Positions 9,462 to 20,007 of a DNA stretch of 64,000 nucleotides are shown piece after piece. The DNA is from an uncultured Bacteroidota bacterium (GTDB lineage Bacteria; Bacteroidota; Bacteroidia; Flavobacteriales; Flavobacteriaceae). The notes under the pieces are model-generated. The model saw nothing but the letters and a program-made list of their open reading frames with translations. It was not told the origin of the DNA and made no database searches. The stretch covers positions 62,001-126,000 of the forward strand of contig CACCLB010000001.1 of assembly GCA_902546725.1 (NCBI GenBank), given 5' to 3'. A program made the translations under genes and the position numbers. Position 1 is the stretch's first letter, and each line of letters begins with the position of its first letter.

Positions 9462-10948
9462 AATATACTATTGGATATGATATAGGTAGTTCCTCTGTGA
9501 AAATAGCTTTAGTTGAAGCCGATACAAACAAGAGCATTGCAGTTGTTACGGAACCTCAAGATGAAATGCCAATTCACGCAGAGAAAGCACATTGGGCCGA
9601 ACAAAATCCACAAATGTGGTGGGATCATTTGTGTACGGGAACCCAAAGAATTTTAAAGGAAAATTCACTCCATTCGAGTCAAATTTTAGCTGTAGGAATC
9701 TCATATCAAATGCACGGACTGGTCGTACTCGATAAGCATAAAGAGCTACTTCGGGATTCAATAATCTGGTGTGACAGTAGGGCGGTGAATATAGGCGAAA
9801 AGGCCGCAGAAGAAATTGGTGAAGCAAAATTCGGAGCTCATTTGTTTAATGCACCAGGAAATTTTACAGCATCAAAACTAAAATGGGTAAAAGAAAACGA
9901 ACCAGAACTCTATTCCAAAGTCGCCTACTATATGCTTCCAGGAGATTATATTGCTTTTAAATTAACAGGCGAAATAGCCACTACCATCAACGGATTGTCT
10001 GAAGGGATGCTCTGGGATTTTAAGAAGAAAAAGGTTGCCAATTGGTTGTTGAAACATTATGGTATAGACCCCGATTTGACTCCTCCACTTGTCAATAATT
10101 TTGAAAATCAAGGAAAGGTTACCGATGAGGGTGCAGCTCAAAGTGGACTTCCTAAAGGGATTCCTGTCAGATATCGCGCTGGTGATCAGCCCAATAACGC
10201 TCTGGCACTAAATATTCTTAAACCTGGAGAAGTCGCTGCTACTGGTGGAACTTCAGGGGTTTTGTTTGCTGTTTCAGACCGGAATTCTTCTAAGGAATTT
10301 TACAGGGTAAACCACTTTGCACACGTGAATTATACTGCGCAAAATTCGTTGATAGGCACCCTACTTTGCGTAAATGGAGCAGGGATTCAATACAGCTGGT
10401 TGCGAAGAATGGCAAACCATACGGATTTCAACACCATGAATGATCTCGCTGAAAAAGTAGCTGTTGGATGTGAAGGTCTGATTAATCTCCCCTTTGGAAA
10501 TGGAGCTGAACGCATGCTCTACAACAAGACTCCTGGAGCTCAGTTTTCAAATTTAAATTTAAACCAGCATCAACAAGGACATCTATTTCGCTCCGCTCTA
10601 GAAGGGATTGCTTTTGCCTTTGCATATGGTATGGAAATCATGCAAGAGGATGCATTAAATATTAAAGTTGTTCGGGCTGGAAATGACAATCTTTTCCGCT
10701 CCTCAATTTTTGCGAACACTGTTTCAAGTTTGATTGGTCAGCCAATCGAAATTTACAACACAACGGGAGCAGTTGGTGCAGCCCGAGCTGCAGCTGTAGA
10801 ACAGGGAGGATTAGAGGATTACAGTCAAAGTATTTCATCAATTGACCGCATTAGTGAGGTTACACCGATCAAAGAAAATGAAGCCTATAAAATGGCATAC
10901 CAAAAATGGAAAATTGAATTGCAAAATAAACTAGATAAATTAAACTAA
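9458..10948 (+). CDS. xylB: Xylulokinase (FGGY family)
   Basis: [79 protein letters not shown]; immediately followed by xylA. Confidence 0.92.
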   Translation: MKYTIGYDIGSSSVKIALVEADTNKSIAVVTEPQDEMPIHAEKAHWAEQNPQMWWDHLCTGTQRILKENSLHSSQILAVGISYQMHGLVVLDKHKELLRDSIIWCDSRAVNIGEKAAEEIGEAKFGAHLFNAPGNFTASKLKWVKENEPELYSKVAYYMLPGDYIAFKLTGEIATTINGLSEGMLWDFKKKKVANWLLKHYGIDPDLTPPLVNNFENQGKVTDEGAAQSGLPKGIPVRYRAGDQPNNALALNILKPGEVAATGGTSGVLFAVSDRNSSKEFYRVNHFAHVNYTAQNSLIGTLLCVNGAGIQYSWLRRMANHTDFNTMNDLAEKVAVGCEGLINLPFGNGAERMLYNKTPGAQFSNLNLNQHQQGHLFRSALEGIAFAFAYGMEIMQEDALNIKVVRAGNDNLFRSSIFANTVSSLIGQPIEIYNTTGAVGAARAAAVEQGGLEDYSQSISSIDRISEVTPIKENEAYKMAYQKWKIELQNKLDKLN

Positions 10949-10953
10949 ACATT

Positions 10954-12279
10954 ATGATTACTACAGGAGATAAAGAATATTATAAAGGTATTGGGGGAAT
11001 CCAATACGAAGGTAAAGATTCTGATAACCCCTTTGCTTACAAATATTACAACCCAGACCAAGTAGTTGCTGGTAAAACCATGCGTGAACATTTTAAATTT
11101 GCAATTGCTTACTGGCATAGCTTTTGTGGTCAGGGAGGGGATCCTTTCGGACCAGGAACTCAACAATTTCCGTGGGACCAAGCCGCTGATCCAATACAGA
11201 GAGCTAAAGATAAAGCAGATGCAGCATTTGAATTAATTACCAAACTGGGCTTTGATTATTTTTGCTTTCACGATGTTGATTTAATCGACGAAGCACCAAC
11301 TCTAGCTGAAAATGAAAATCGCTTACAAATTATTTCAGATTATGTAGCCCAAAAGCAACAGGCTTCAGGAGTTAAATTGCTTTGGGGGACCGCAAATTGC
11401 TTTTCCAACCCTGTCTATATGAATGGGGCAGCAACCAATCCAGATTTCAATGTAGTTGCTCGAGCAGGAGCTCAAATTAAAATGGCATTGGATGTTACCA
11501 TTAAACTGGGCGGTGAAAATTATGTCTTCTGGGGTGGAAGAGAAGGGTATATGTCCTTGTTGAATACCGATATGGGAAGAGAATTAGAACATATGGGACA
11601 AATGTTAACCATGGTTAGAGATTACGCTCGATCTAAGGGTTTCAAAGGAAGCTTTTTTATAGAACCTAAACCTGCAGAACCAATGAAGCACCAATACGAT
11701 TTTGATGCAGCTACTGCAATTGGATTTCTTAGAGAATACGGTTTGGATCAAGACTTTAAACTGAATATTGAGGTAAATCACGCTACCCTTGCTCAACATA
11801 CTTTTGAACATGAATTAGCCGTTGCAGCAAATGCAGGAATGTTAGGCAGTGTAGATGCAAATCGAGGAGATAACCAAAATGGTTGGGATACTGACCAGTT
11901 TCCGGTAAATATTTATGAGGTAACTGAAGCCATGCTAGTATTTCTTAGATCAGGAGGACTCCAAGGAGGAGGAATCAATTTTGATGCTAAAATTAGAAGA
12001 AATTCTACTGATTTAGAAGATGTATTTCACGCGCATATTGGTGGGGCAGATGTGTTTGCTCGTGCTTTAATCACGGCTGAAAAAGTAATGAATGACGGAG
12101 GTCTTGAAAAACTAAGAAATGCGCGTTATGCTTCTTTCGACAAAGGGGATGGGCAGCGCTTCGAAAAAGGAAATCTAGGTTTGGATGAATTGTCAAAAAT
12201 CGCACTAGGGGGAAAAGCCCCCGATCGAATAAGTGGAAAACAAGAATTGTATGAGAATATACTTAATCAATACATTTAA
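10954..12279 (+). CDS. xylA: Xylose isomerase
   Basis: [83 protein letters not shown]. Confidence 0.97.
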   Translation: MITTGDKEYYKGIGGIQYEGKDSDNPFAYKYYNPDQVVAGKTMREHFKFAIAYWHSFCGQGGDPFGPGTQQFPWDQAADPIQRAKDKADAAFELITKLGFDYFCFHDVDLIDEAPTLAENENRLQIISDYVAQKQQASGVKLLWGTANCFSNPVYMNGAATNPDFNVVARAGAQIKMALDVTIKLGGENYVFWGGREGYMSLLNTDMGRELEHMGQMLTMVRDYARSKGFKGSFFIEPKPAEPMKHQYDFDAATAIGFLREYGLDQDFKLNIEVNHATLAQHTFEHELAVAANAGMLGSVDANRGDNQNGWDTDQFPVNIYEVTEAMLVFLRSGGLQGGGINFDAKIRRNSTDLEDVFHAHIGGADVFARALITAEKVMNDGGLEKLRNARYASFDKGDGQRFEKGNLGLDELSKIALGGKAPDRISGKQELYENILNQYI

Positions 12280-13312
12280 AAGCAAAGGCTTAGGTTTTTT
12301 TATAGGAATTTTAGTCCCCTTTTTTATAATCAAATGTAGGGATGAGGTAAAGACCAATTCACCGCCTGCTGTTAAAGACGGTATGGTTTTGATTCCGGCT
12401 GGAGAATTTCAAATGGGCAGTGAGGGTGATCAAGCAAGAGATGACGAATCCCCCAATCATCACGTTGGTGTAGATGCTTTTTGGATGGATCAAACCGAAG
12501 TTACCAATGCTGAATTTAAAGCATTTGTCGATGCAACGGGTTATATAACTACCGCAGAGAAAAAGCCCAATTGGGAAGAACTCAAAAAAGAACTACCTCC
12601 TGATACACCTAAACCAAACGATTCCTTACTTCAAGCAGCTTCTTTGGTCTTTGAGTCAACAGACGGTCCTGTGAATTTAAACGACTTTGGCGCTTGGTGG
12701 CAATGGAAGCCGAAAGCCAGTTGGCGGCACCCAAGAGGTGAGGGAAGTTCTTTAGAAGGTAAAATGAATCATCCAGTAGTGCATATTTCTTGGTATGACG
12801 CCCAAGCCTATGCAGCTTGGGTTGGGAAAAGATTGCCAACAGAAGCCGAATGGGAATGGGCTGCTAGTGGAGGAAAAAAGAAAGCCAAGTATCCTTGGGG
12901 AAATGAATCCGTTACGGAAGGAGCACCTAAAGCCAATTCTTGGGAGGGCAGTTTTCCTTACCAAAATACCTTGAGAGATCAGTTTTTTTATACTGCTCCT
13001 GTAGCCTCGTTTGAACCGAATCCTTTTGGACTATTCGACATGGCTGGGAATGTTTGGGAGTGGTGTTCTGATTGGTATGATTATACTTACTATGAGTATT
13101 TGGAGCCAAAAAAAGCAATCAATCCACAAGGTCCTGAAGTTCCTTATGACCCCTATCAACCCTACCTAAAACAAAAAGTAATGCGTGGAGGTTCATTTCT
13201 CTGCAATGATACTTATTGCTCGGGTTATAGGGTTGCATCTAGGATGAAGTCAACCCCTGATACTGGCTTACAACACACCGGTTTTAGATTGGTAAAATCA
13301 GCTGATCTTTAG
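12251..13312 (+). CDS. Formylglycine-generating enzyme (sulfatase-modifying factor), lipoprotein-like N-terminus
   Basis: [109 protein letters not shown]; both catalytic Cys (CxxxxC) retained; ATG at 12251 overlaps the xylA end. Confidence 0.92.
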   Translation: MRIYLINTFKSKGLGFFIGILVPFFIIKCRDEVKTNSPPAVKDGMVLIPAGEFQMGSEGDQARDDESPNHHVGVDAFWMDQTEVTNAEFKAFVDATGYITTAEKKPNWEELKKELPPDTPKPNDSLLQAASLVFESTDGPVNLNDFGAWWQWKPKASWRHPRGEGSSLEGKMNHPVVHISWYDAQAYAAWVGKRLPTEAEWEWAASGGKKKAKYPWGNESVTEGAPKANSWEGSFPYQNTLRDQFFYTAPVASFEPNPFGLFDMAGNVWEWCSDWYDYTYYEYLEPKKAINPQGPEVPYDPYQPYLKQKVMRGGSFLCNDTYCSGYRVASRMKSTPDTGLQHTGFRLVKSADL

Positions 13313-13340
13313 AAGTCTATTTTTTTCTTTTTTAAAAAAA

Positions 13341-13353
13341 TGACACCGTGTCA
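13341..13353. promoter_or_regulatory. Palindromic operator TGACACCGTGTCA upstream of etfBA (A/T tracts on both sides)
   Basis: Perfect 6-1-6 palindrome; identical copy at 61790-61802 upstream of a fadB-like gene. Confidence 0.7.
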
Positions 13354-13388
13354 CTTTTTTTATTAGCTTCGTATAAAATACCCTATAT

Positions 13389-14135
13389 ATGAAAATCTTA
13401 GTATGTATAAGCAACGTACCAGATACTACTTCTAAAATCAATTTTACTGATGAAAATCGTGCTTTTGATACGCAAGGAGTCACTTATATCATCAACCCAA
13501 ACGACGAGTTTGGATTGACCAGAGCTATTTGGTTACAACAGCAAGAAGAAGCCACGGTAACTGTTGCCACAGTTGGAGAGGCGTCTTGTGAGCCAATTTT
13601 ACGAAAATGTCTGGCTATAGGAGCAGATAATGCTGTACGAATAGATGCGTTTCCTGAAGATGGTTTTTATGTCGCATCTCAACTTGCAGCCTATGCTGAA
13701 AAAGAAGCTTTTGATTTGGTCATTACTGGAAGAGAGTCCATTGATTACAATGGCGGAATGGTTGGTGCAATGCTGGCTAATTATTTAGAGATGCCATATT
13801 TAGCAAATTGTATTCAGCTTGAAAAAGAGGGAGAGAGCATCCTTTTGCAAAGGGAGATTGATGGAGGGAAAGAGAATCTTAAGGGAAAACTTCCTTTAGT
13901 AATAGGAGCACAGAAGGGCTTGGTTGAAGAAAAGGATTTAATTATTCCCAATATGAGAGGAATTATGCAGGCAAGACAAAAGCCACTAGAGGTAGTGACT
14001 CCGATAGAGTCTGAGGCTTCTAGTTCCATTAAGTCATACGAAAAGCCACCTGCAAAAGGACACGTAAAACTTGTTGATACAGGGGATATAGATCAGTTGA
14101 TTGATCTGTTACAAAATGAAGCTAACGCCATATAA
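13389..14135 (+). CDS. etfB: Electron transfer flavoprotein beta subunit
   Basis: MKILVCISNVPDTTSKINFTDENRAFDTQGVTYIINPNDEFGLTRAIWL..LAIGADNAVRID..DLVITGRESIDYNGGMVGAMLA. Confidence 0.95.
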   Translation: MKILVCISNVPDTTSKINFTDENRAFDTQGVTYIINPNDEFGLTRAIWLQQQEEATVTVATVGEASCEPILRKCLAIGADNAVRIDAFPEDGFYVASQLAAYAEKEAFDLVITGRESIDYNGGMVGAMLANYLEMPYLANCIQLEKEGESILLQREIDGGKENLKGKLPLVIGAQKGLVEEKDLIIPNMRGIMQARQKPLEVVTPIESEASSSIKSYEKPPAKGHVKLVDTGDIDQLIDLLQNEANAI

Positions 14136-14147
14136 ATATTAGAAATA

Positions 14148-15104
14148 ATGTCTGTTTTAGTATACATAGAAACACAAAATCAAGAAATAAAAAAATCAAG
14201 CCTAGAGGTAGCATCCTATGGTCGCGCTATTGCTGATGCTAAGTCAACTTCTTTAATCGCAGTATGTTTTGGTTTAGAGGACAGTTCGCAATTGGCAGCG
14301 TATGGAGTTGATAAGGTTTTTGTTATTCCTACTGCTGGAGATATTCATTTTAATGCAGAACGCTACAGCAGCACTCTGGTAGCTATCGCCAAGGCGGAAG
14401 CTGTTGACCTGCTTATTGTAAGTGGGTCTGCAAACGGTCGTTTTATAGGTCCTCTTATCGCTATTAAATTTGAAGCTAGCTATTTTTCAAATGTCATTGG
14501 ACTCCCAACAGCTTATGATCCTGTTGAGGTCAAACGTTCTTGTTTTACTAATAAAGCGTTCAATCACAGTATCTCAAAAAAGGATAAAGTTGTTATTTCA
14601 CTTTCCTCCAATTCCTTTGGGTTACACGAAAAAGCAGCCGAGGCAGCACCAGTTGAAGGGACTTATTCTCCTTCATCTTTCTCATTAGAAGTGGTAACAG
14701 TAGAACAATCTTCAGCTAAGGTAAGTATTGCTGATGCCGATATCGTTGTTTCAGGAGGAAGAGGTTTAAAGGGTCCAGAAAACTGGCACTTAATAGAAGA
14801 ATTAGCGAATGTGTTAGGAGCAGCTACTGCCTGTTCTAAACCTGTTTCAGATATGGGTTGGCGTCCTCACAGTGAGCATGTAGGTCAAACAGGTAAGCCA
14901 GTTGCTTCGAATTTATATATCGCAATAGGTGTTTCGGGAGCCATACAACATTTAGCAGGTATAAATTCCTCCAAAGTTAAAGTTGTGATCAATAGCGATC
15001 CCGAGGCTCCATTTTTTAAAGCTGCTGACTACGGAGTAGTGGGTGATGCTTTTGAAGTAGTGCCTGAACTCACGTCTAAATTAAAAGCCTTAAAAGAAGC
15101 CTGA
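14148..15104 (+). CDS. etfA: Electron transfer flavoprotein alpha subunit
   Basis: C-terminal FAD domain: VVSGGRGLKGPENW..GAATACSKPVSDMGWRPHSEHVGQTGKPVASNLYIAIGVSGAIQHLAGI. Confidence 0.96.
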   Translation: MSVLVYIETQNQEIKKSSLEVASYGRAIADAKSTSLIAVCFGLEDSSQLAAYGVDKVFVIPTAGDIHFNAERYSSTLVAIAKAEAVDLLIVSGSANGRFIGPLIAIKFEASYFSNVIGLPTAYDPVEVKRSCFTNKAFNHSISKKDKVVISLSSNSFGLHEKAAEAAPVEGTYSPSSFSLEVVTVEQSSAKVSIADADIVVSGGRGLKGPENWHLIEELANVLGAATACSKPVSDMGWRPHSEHVGQTGKPVASNLYIAIGVSGAIQHLAGINSSKVKVVINSDPEAPFFKAADYGVVGDAFEVVPELTSKLKALKEA

Positions 15105-15172
15105 TTTAGTAAATGGATTTATAGGCAACTTACTTTACTTATATTTCATACATTTAAGAAATTTTTTCAATC

Positions 15173-15916
15173 ATGTATAAAAAACTTGTACTCCTTAGTT
15201 TATGTGTTTCTGCCTTGACTTTAAGCTGTCAGAACACTCCAAAAAAAGATAAAGAAAAAAGTTCAGAGGTAACCGAAGTTCAAACCAATGAATGGATGAG
15301 CCTAAGCAGCTCAAACTCACTAGATGGTTGGCATATTTTTCAAAACGAATCTGGTGAAAAAACAGGTTGGTCAGTAGCTGATGGAGTATTTACTTTTAAT
15401 TCTGAAGCAGCAGAAGGTAAAGGAAATAAGAGTTTAATCACCGATGAGAAATTCCGCAATTTTGAAATTATGTTTGAATGGAAATTATCTCCCAATTCAA
15501 ACAGCGGATTTATGTGGGGGGTAAGTGAAGATTCTAAATACGAACATCCCTACCTCACAGGACCAGAAATTCAAATTATAGATGCTGAGATTTATGGAGA
15601 CGATCCAGAAAATCAAATACATACAACAGCATCACTTTATGACATGATTGCTCCTGATCGAGTAATGGCGAAAGAAGCTGGAGAGTGGAATTCTTACCAT
15701 ATTACCATCAATCAGGACGACAATAAAGGAACTGTAATTCATAATGGAGAGGAAATTATTCGATTTACTTTACACGGACCAGAGTGGGATACTATGGTAG
15801 AAAACAGTAAATTTGCCGATATGGAAGGCTTTGGAATATATCAAGAAGGGCATCTTTGTCTGCAAGATCATCCAGGGGTCATATCCTACAGAAATATTAA
15901 AATCCGCAGATTATAA
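15173..15916 (+). CDS. DUF1080 (3-keto-disaccharide hydrolase family) lipoprotein
   Basis: LSLCVSALTLSCQ lipobox; SLDGWHIF..FEWKLSPNSNSGFMWGVSED..TGPEIQIIDAE. Confidence 0.85.
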   Translation: MYKKLVLLSLCVSALTLSCQNTPKKDKEKSSEVTEVQTNEWMSLSSSNSLDGWHIFQNESGEKTGWSVADGVFTFNSEAAEGKGNKSLITDEKFRNFEIMFEWKLSPNSNSGFMWGVSEDSKYEHPYLTGPEIQIIDAEIYGDDPENQIHTTASLYDMIAPDRVMAKEAGEWNSYHITINQDDNKGTVIHNGEEIIRFTLHGPEWDTMVENSKFADMEGFGIYQEGHLCLQDHPGVISYRNIKIRRL

Positions 15917-15918
15917 TA

Positions 15919-16254
15919 GTGAATTACTACAATAAAATAGCACCATTGCATTATAGGTTATTAGCCTTAGGCTTGCTTTTATTTTTTGTTGTACCTCCTG
16001 TTTTAAAGACCCTACACAGCTATGAGTTTCACTCTGCCCAAAAGGACTGTGAACACAGTACAACACATCTTCATTCTAGTTCAATTCACAACGATGCACT
16101 GGATTATTATTTTCAAGTCCTAGCTGGAACAGATCTTAATTCCTATAATCTAGATGAGCTTTTGTTTTTCTACAAAAACACAGCTATTTATCAATCTTCA
16201 CTTTACCACTCAAACTTTCAATTTTCCTCTACTAGGGGCCCACCTTATTTTTGA
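15919..16254 (+). CDS. Hypothetical membrane-anchored His-rich small protein
   Basis: 111 aa; one TM helix followed by HSYEFHSAQKDCEHSTTHLHSSSIHND; upstream of a lipoprotein and a TonB receptor. Confidence 0.5.
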   Translation: MNYYNKIAPLHYRLLALGLLLFFVVPPVLKTLHSYEFHSAQKDCEHSTTHLHSSSIHNDALDYYFQVLAGTDLNSYNLDELLFFYKNTAIYQSSLYHSNFQFSSTRGPPYF

Positions 16255-16329
16255 TTTTTCACTCAATATATTGTCAGCTATTCTGTAACAACTGAATAGC
16301 AATTTTAAAATCTCAAATAAATAATTAAA

Positions 16330-16878
16330 ATGAAAAATAAATTCACATTGATGCTATTTGCATCTATTGCACTAACCAACCTATTTATATCTTGTGATAA
16401 GGACGAAGATCCCGAATTAATCGAAGAACAAGAGCTCATTACCACTGTGGTACTAAATATCACCTCAGATAGTGCAGCAAATCAAACTGTTCGTTGGAAT
16501 ATGGATACGAACCAAACACCTACTATTTCACTGCAAGCTAATCAACAATATCAAGTATCGGTTTCTTTTTTAGACGAGAGTGATCCAGCGGATACGGAAG
16601 ATATTACAGAAGAAGTAAAGGAAGAGGCAGATGAGCATCAGGTTTTTTATGAGTTCTCTGGGGTGTCAATAAGTTATACTTCTGGTCAAGGGGATGTTTC
16701 AGATAGTGCGAACAATCCTCTTTACCTCAATTCTATATGGACAGCAAGCTCAGCGGGAACTGGTACAGCTCGAGTTTATTTAATTCACGAACCCACAACA
16801 AAAACGAGTACTAGTCGCGGTGGCTTTGGAGGAGAAACAGACGTAGAAGTTGACTTTACAGTCGTAGTTTCTGAATAA
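16330..16878 (+). CDS. Lipoprotein paired with a TonB-dependent receptor
   Basis: SIALTNLFISCDKDEDPE lipobox; directly upstream of the 16903 receptor gene. Confidence 0.65.
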   Translation: MKNKFTLMLFASIALTNLFISCDKDEDPELIEEQELITTVVLNITSDSAANQTVRWNMDTNQTPTISLQANQQYQVSVSFLDESDPADTEDITEEVKEEADEHQVFYEFSGVSISYTSGQGDVSDSANNPLYLNSIWTASSAGTGTARVYLIHEPTTKTSTSRGGFGGETDVEVDFTVVVSE

Positions 16879-16902
16879 ATTTGATTGGTATTGTACACCA
16901 TG

Positions 16903-19302
16903 AAACACTTTGTCCCTTTACTGTTGTTGATTCTTTCGGTTTCAACACTAAAGGGGCAATCTTGTGTTTATACTATAGAGGGTAGAGTACTGGATTTACA
17001 TGATAATACCCCGATTTTTGGAGCAATTATCAAAATTGAGGGTTCTGATTTGTTTGGACAAACAGATGAGCAAGGCTACTTCAAGATCAACCAAGTTTGT
17101 TTTGGTCAAGCCAAGTTAGTTGTGTCCCACATCAGTTGTGATCCTATTGATCGAACTGTGACCATACGTTCTGATGTAAAGTTGAACTTTGAATTGGAGC
17201 ACCACATAAACGAACTCAGTGAGATTATTATTTCAGATGATGGTCTGAATCAGGTCAATTCAAGTGTTAACGAGTCTCAACTCAACGCTGATCAACTCAC
17301 ACGACTCAGCAATCAAAATTTAGCTGAGACTCTCAATAGTATTGCGGGAGTTTCCTCTTTGAAAACAGGGAGTTCAATTGCTAAACCCATGATTCACGGT
17401 TTATTCGGAAGTAGAGTGGCCATTATAGCAAATGGAATGCGTATGCAAGACCAAGAATGGGGTGCCGATCACGCTCCCAATGTTGATCTCAACGGTTTCG
17501 AATCTGTTCAAGTGGTCAAAGGGGCTGCTGCTTTAAAATATGCAGGAGATACAGCAGGTGGAATGATCTTGCTTTCCCCTGAAAGAATAAATTTAAAAGA
17601 CAGCCTTTACGGGAGTACTGTTCTCAATGGAGTTGATAATGGAAAAGGAGGGAGTATTAATACGCGTTTGACCAGATCGTTTGACAATGGCTATTTTATT
17701 TCAGGACATCTTAACACAAAACAATTTGGAGACCGTCAAGCTCCTGAGTATAATCTGACCAATTCAGGTCTTAAAGAAACCAGTCTTGGATTTCGTTTAG
17801 GAAGGACAAAAATTTTAAAGGGATGGGAAGTAAATTACAGACGTTTTCAAAATAGTACAGGAATTCTAAGATCTGCTCATATTGGAAATATTGAGGATTT
17901 TTTGAGAGCCCTAGAATCTAATAGTCCTTTACGTATCGAGCCTTTTGATTATGTAATTAATTCACCAAAACAAGAGGCAATCCATCAAAACTTCAAAGCC
18001 ACCTACTTTAATCAGTATTCTGATAGGTCTAAACTGAAGTTGGATTATAATTATCAGATAAGTAATCGAAAAGAATTTGATGTCCGAAGAGGAAATCGTT
18101 CAGCAAAAGCTGCAATTGACTTAACACTTAAAACTTATGACTTTTTAGGGAGTATCCAATGGAAAAAAGATTTTGAATGGAACTTTGAATGGGGGGTAAA
18201 TGCCTTGCTTCAGGATAATTTTTCAAATCCAGAAACCGGGGTAAAACGGCTAATTCCAGATCATCAAAAATATCAAGCGGGTACTTTTCTTACTGGAAAT
18301 TACCGTCCATCTAATAACTTTAGTTGGGAATGGGGATTTCGGTTTGATCAAGTTATTATTGATGCACAGAAGTTTTACGATACCTCTAATTGGATTTCAA
18401 GAGAGTATAACATTCGTTATGCTGAATTTGAACAAAAAGATTTTGGCACACAAATTTTAACCAATCCAAGATTGAATTTTTCAAATATTAGCGCTCAAAC
18501 TGGTTTTGCTGTTGGGATTGGGGAGTCGGTAGAAACTACCTTTTCTTATATGCTTACTCAGCGCGCTCCAAATGTTTCGGAATTGTTTAGTGACGGCTTG
18601 CATCATTCATTGGCATCTATAGAGTATGGATTTATAGGGCTTCAAAAAGAAACTTCTCATAAACTGATTTTAGGGATTAATACACAGAATAAATTCTTAA
18701 GTATAGGTATTGACCCTTATTTAAACCGAGTTTCTAATTTTATTTTTATTCAACCCTCTGGGGTTGAACTTACCATACGAGGTGCGTTTCCAGTTTGGGA
18801 ATATCAAGCGACAGATGTACTCATGTGGGGTTGGGACGCCAATGCAAAAATCAATCTATCAGAAAATCTAAAATACAATATCAATGCAGCCTACACTTAT
18901 GCCCAGGATATTTTAGACGCTAAGCCGTTAATTTTCGTACCGCCTTTTAGTCTGTTTCAACAGTTGTCTTATACTTTTCCCAAATCAGAAATAGAAATTG
19001 AGATGGCGCATCGTTTTACTGCAACTCAAAGCAGATTTCCCGACACTAACTTTAGGGTGAACCGTATCGAATCTGGGGTAATTGTTCAACAAGAAGTCGA
19101 TATCAGTACCCCTCCAAATGGATATCATAATTTTGACTTGTATTTTTTGTTACCTTTGGCAAAGAGTAATTTTAAAAGTACGCTCCGTCTTATCGTTCAA
19201 AACCTAACTAATGCATCCTACAATGATTATTTAAATAGATTGCGATTTTACGCTACCGAAATTGGTCGAGCAGTTCAGCTCCAGCTTGTTTTTAATTATT
19301 GA
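16903..19302 (+). CDS. TonB-dependent receptor with N-terminal carboxypeptidase-regulatory-like domain
   Basis: YTIEGRVLDLHDNTPIFGAIIKIEG; plug LAETLNSIAGVSSLKTGSSIAKPMIHGLFGSRVAIIANGMRMQDQEWGADHAPNVD; C-terminal beta-barrel. Confidence 0.92.
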   Translation, partial: KHFVPLLLLILSVSTLKGQSCVYTIEGRVLDLHDNTPIFGAIIKIEGSDLFGQTDEQGYFKINQVCFGQAKLVVSHISCDPIDRTVTIRSDVKLNFELEHHINELSEIIISDDGLNQVNSSVNESQLNADQLTRLSNQNLAETLNSIAGVSSLKTGSSIAKPMIHGLFGSRVAIIANGMRMQDQEWGADHAPNVDLNGFESVQVVKGAAALKYAGDTAGGMILLSPERINLKDSLYGSTVLNGVDNGKGGSINTRLTRSFDNGYFISGHLNTKQFGDRQAPEYNLTNSGLKETSLGFRLGRTKILKGWEVNYRRFQNSTGILRSAHIGNIEDFLRALESNSPLRIEPFDYVINSPKQEAIHQNFKATYFNQYSDRSKLKLDYNYQISNRKEFDVRRGNRSAKAAIDLTLKTYDFLGSIQWKKDFEWNFEWGVNALLQDNFSNPETGVKRLIPDHQKYQAGTFLTGNYRPSNNFSWEWGFRFDQVIIDAQKFYDTSNWISREYNIRYAEFEQKDFGTQILTNPRLNFSNISAQTGFAVGIGESVETTFSYMLTQRAPNVSELFSDGLHHSLASIEYGFIGLQKETSHKLILGINTQNKFLSIGIDPYLNRVSNFIFIQPSGVELTIRGAFPVWEYQATDVLMWGWDANAKINLSENLKYNINAAYTYAQDILDAKPLIFVPPFSLFQQLSYTFPKSEIEIEMAHRFTATQSRFPDTNFRVNRIESGVIVQQEVDISTPPNGYHNFDLYFLLPLAKSNFKSTLRLIVQNLTNASYNDYLNRLRFYATEIGRAVQLQLVFNY

Positions 19303-19320
19303 CGCTATATATTTTCCCAA

Positions 19321-19960
19321 ATGAAGTCCATAGTTCTTGCTTTCTTTTTCATCATTACTTTTTTAGATTCCTATTTTTATAGACAAGGTCTAGAAAAATA
19401 CCAGTTTTCTTTGAACCGCTAATTGTACCTTCAATTTTAGTTTACTATCTATTCAGTACAAAAAAAAGGGATCCATTAATTTTATTAGGTTTTTTTTTAT
19501 GGTTGGAGATCTATTATTATTAATTGAACTATCCCCTGTTTTCTTACAATGGGCAGTTTTCTGCTACTGGCTAATGCAATTGTGTTTTATAGGAGTTTAT
19601 AAAAATTATTTGGAGGGGTATTCATATAAAGCACACCTGCTTGGACTGCTGTTTTGAGGGTCTTATTTGGTGGTTTTTCTAAATCATGTTTACTCTTCTT
19701 TGGGATATATGAAGGTTCATGGATTAGTGTATGGAGTAACTCTTTTGGCTTTTGGAAGTTTAGCCATAATAGAACTACTTAGAAAAGTTTCGCGGAAGTA
19801 TATTTATTTGGTTTTAGGATTGTTAGTGTTTTCTGTACGCGATGTTTTTTTGACTTACAATAAAAAATATTTTAATGATGATGTGTTTACATTTTCAATT
19901 CCTATCTTGCATGGGATTATTCTTTTTATCATTATAAAGGCCTTGCTTTATTTTGAATAA
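19321..19960 (+). pseudogene. YhhN-like membrane protein, disrupted by frameshifts and an internal stop
   Basis: Fragments MKSIVLAFFFIITFLDSYFYRQGLEKYQF / FEPLIVPSILVYYLFSTKKRDPLILLG / FFFMVGDLLLLIELSPVFLQWAVFCYWLMQLCFIGVY..LLGLLF*GSYLVVFLNHVYSSLG lie in three different frames; in-frame TGA at 19655-19657. Confidence 0.7.
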
Positions 19961-20007
19961 GGAAAAGTGTCAAGTTACGACCAGAGGTCTTATATTAAAA
20001 TTTAACA

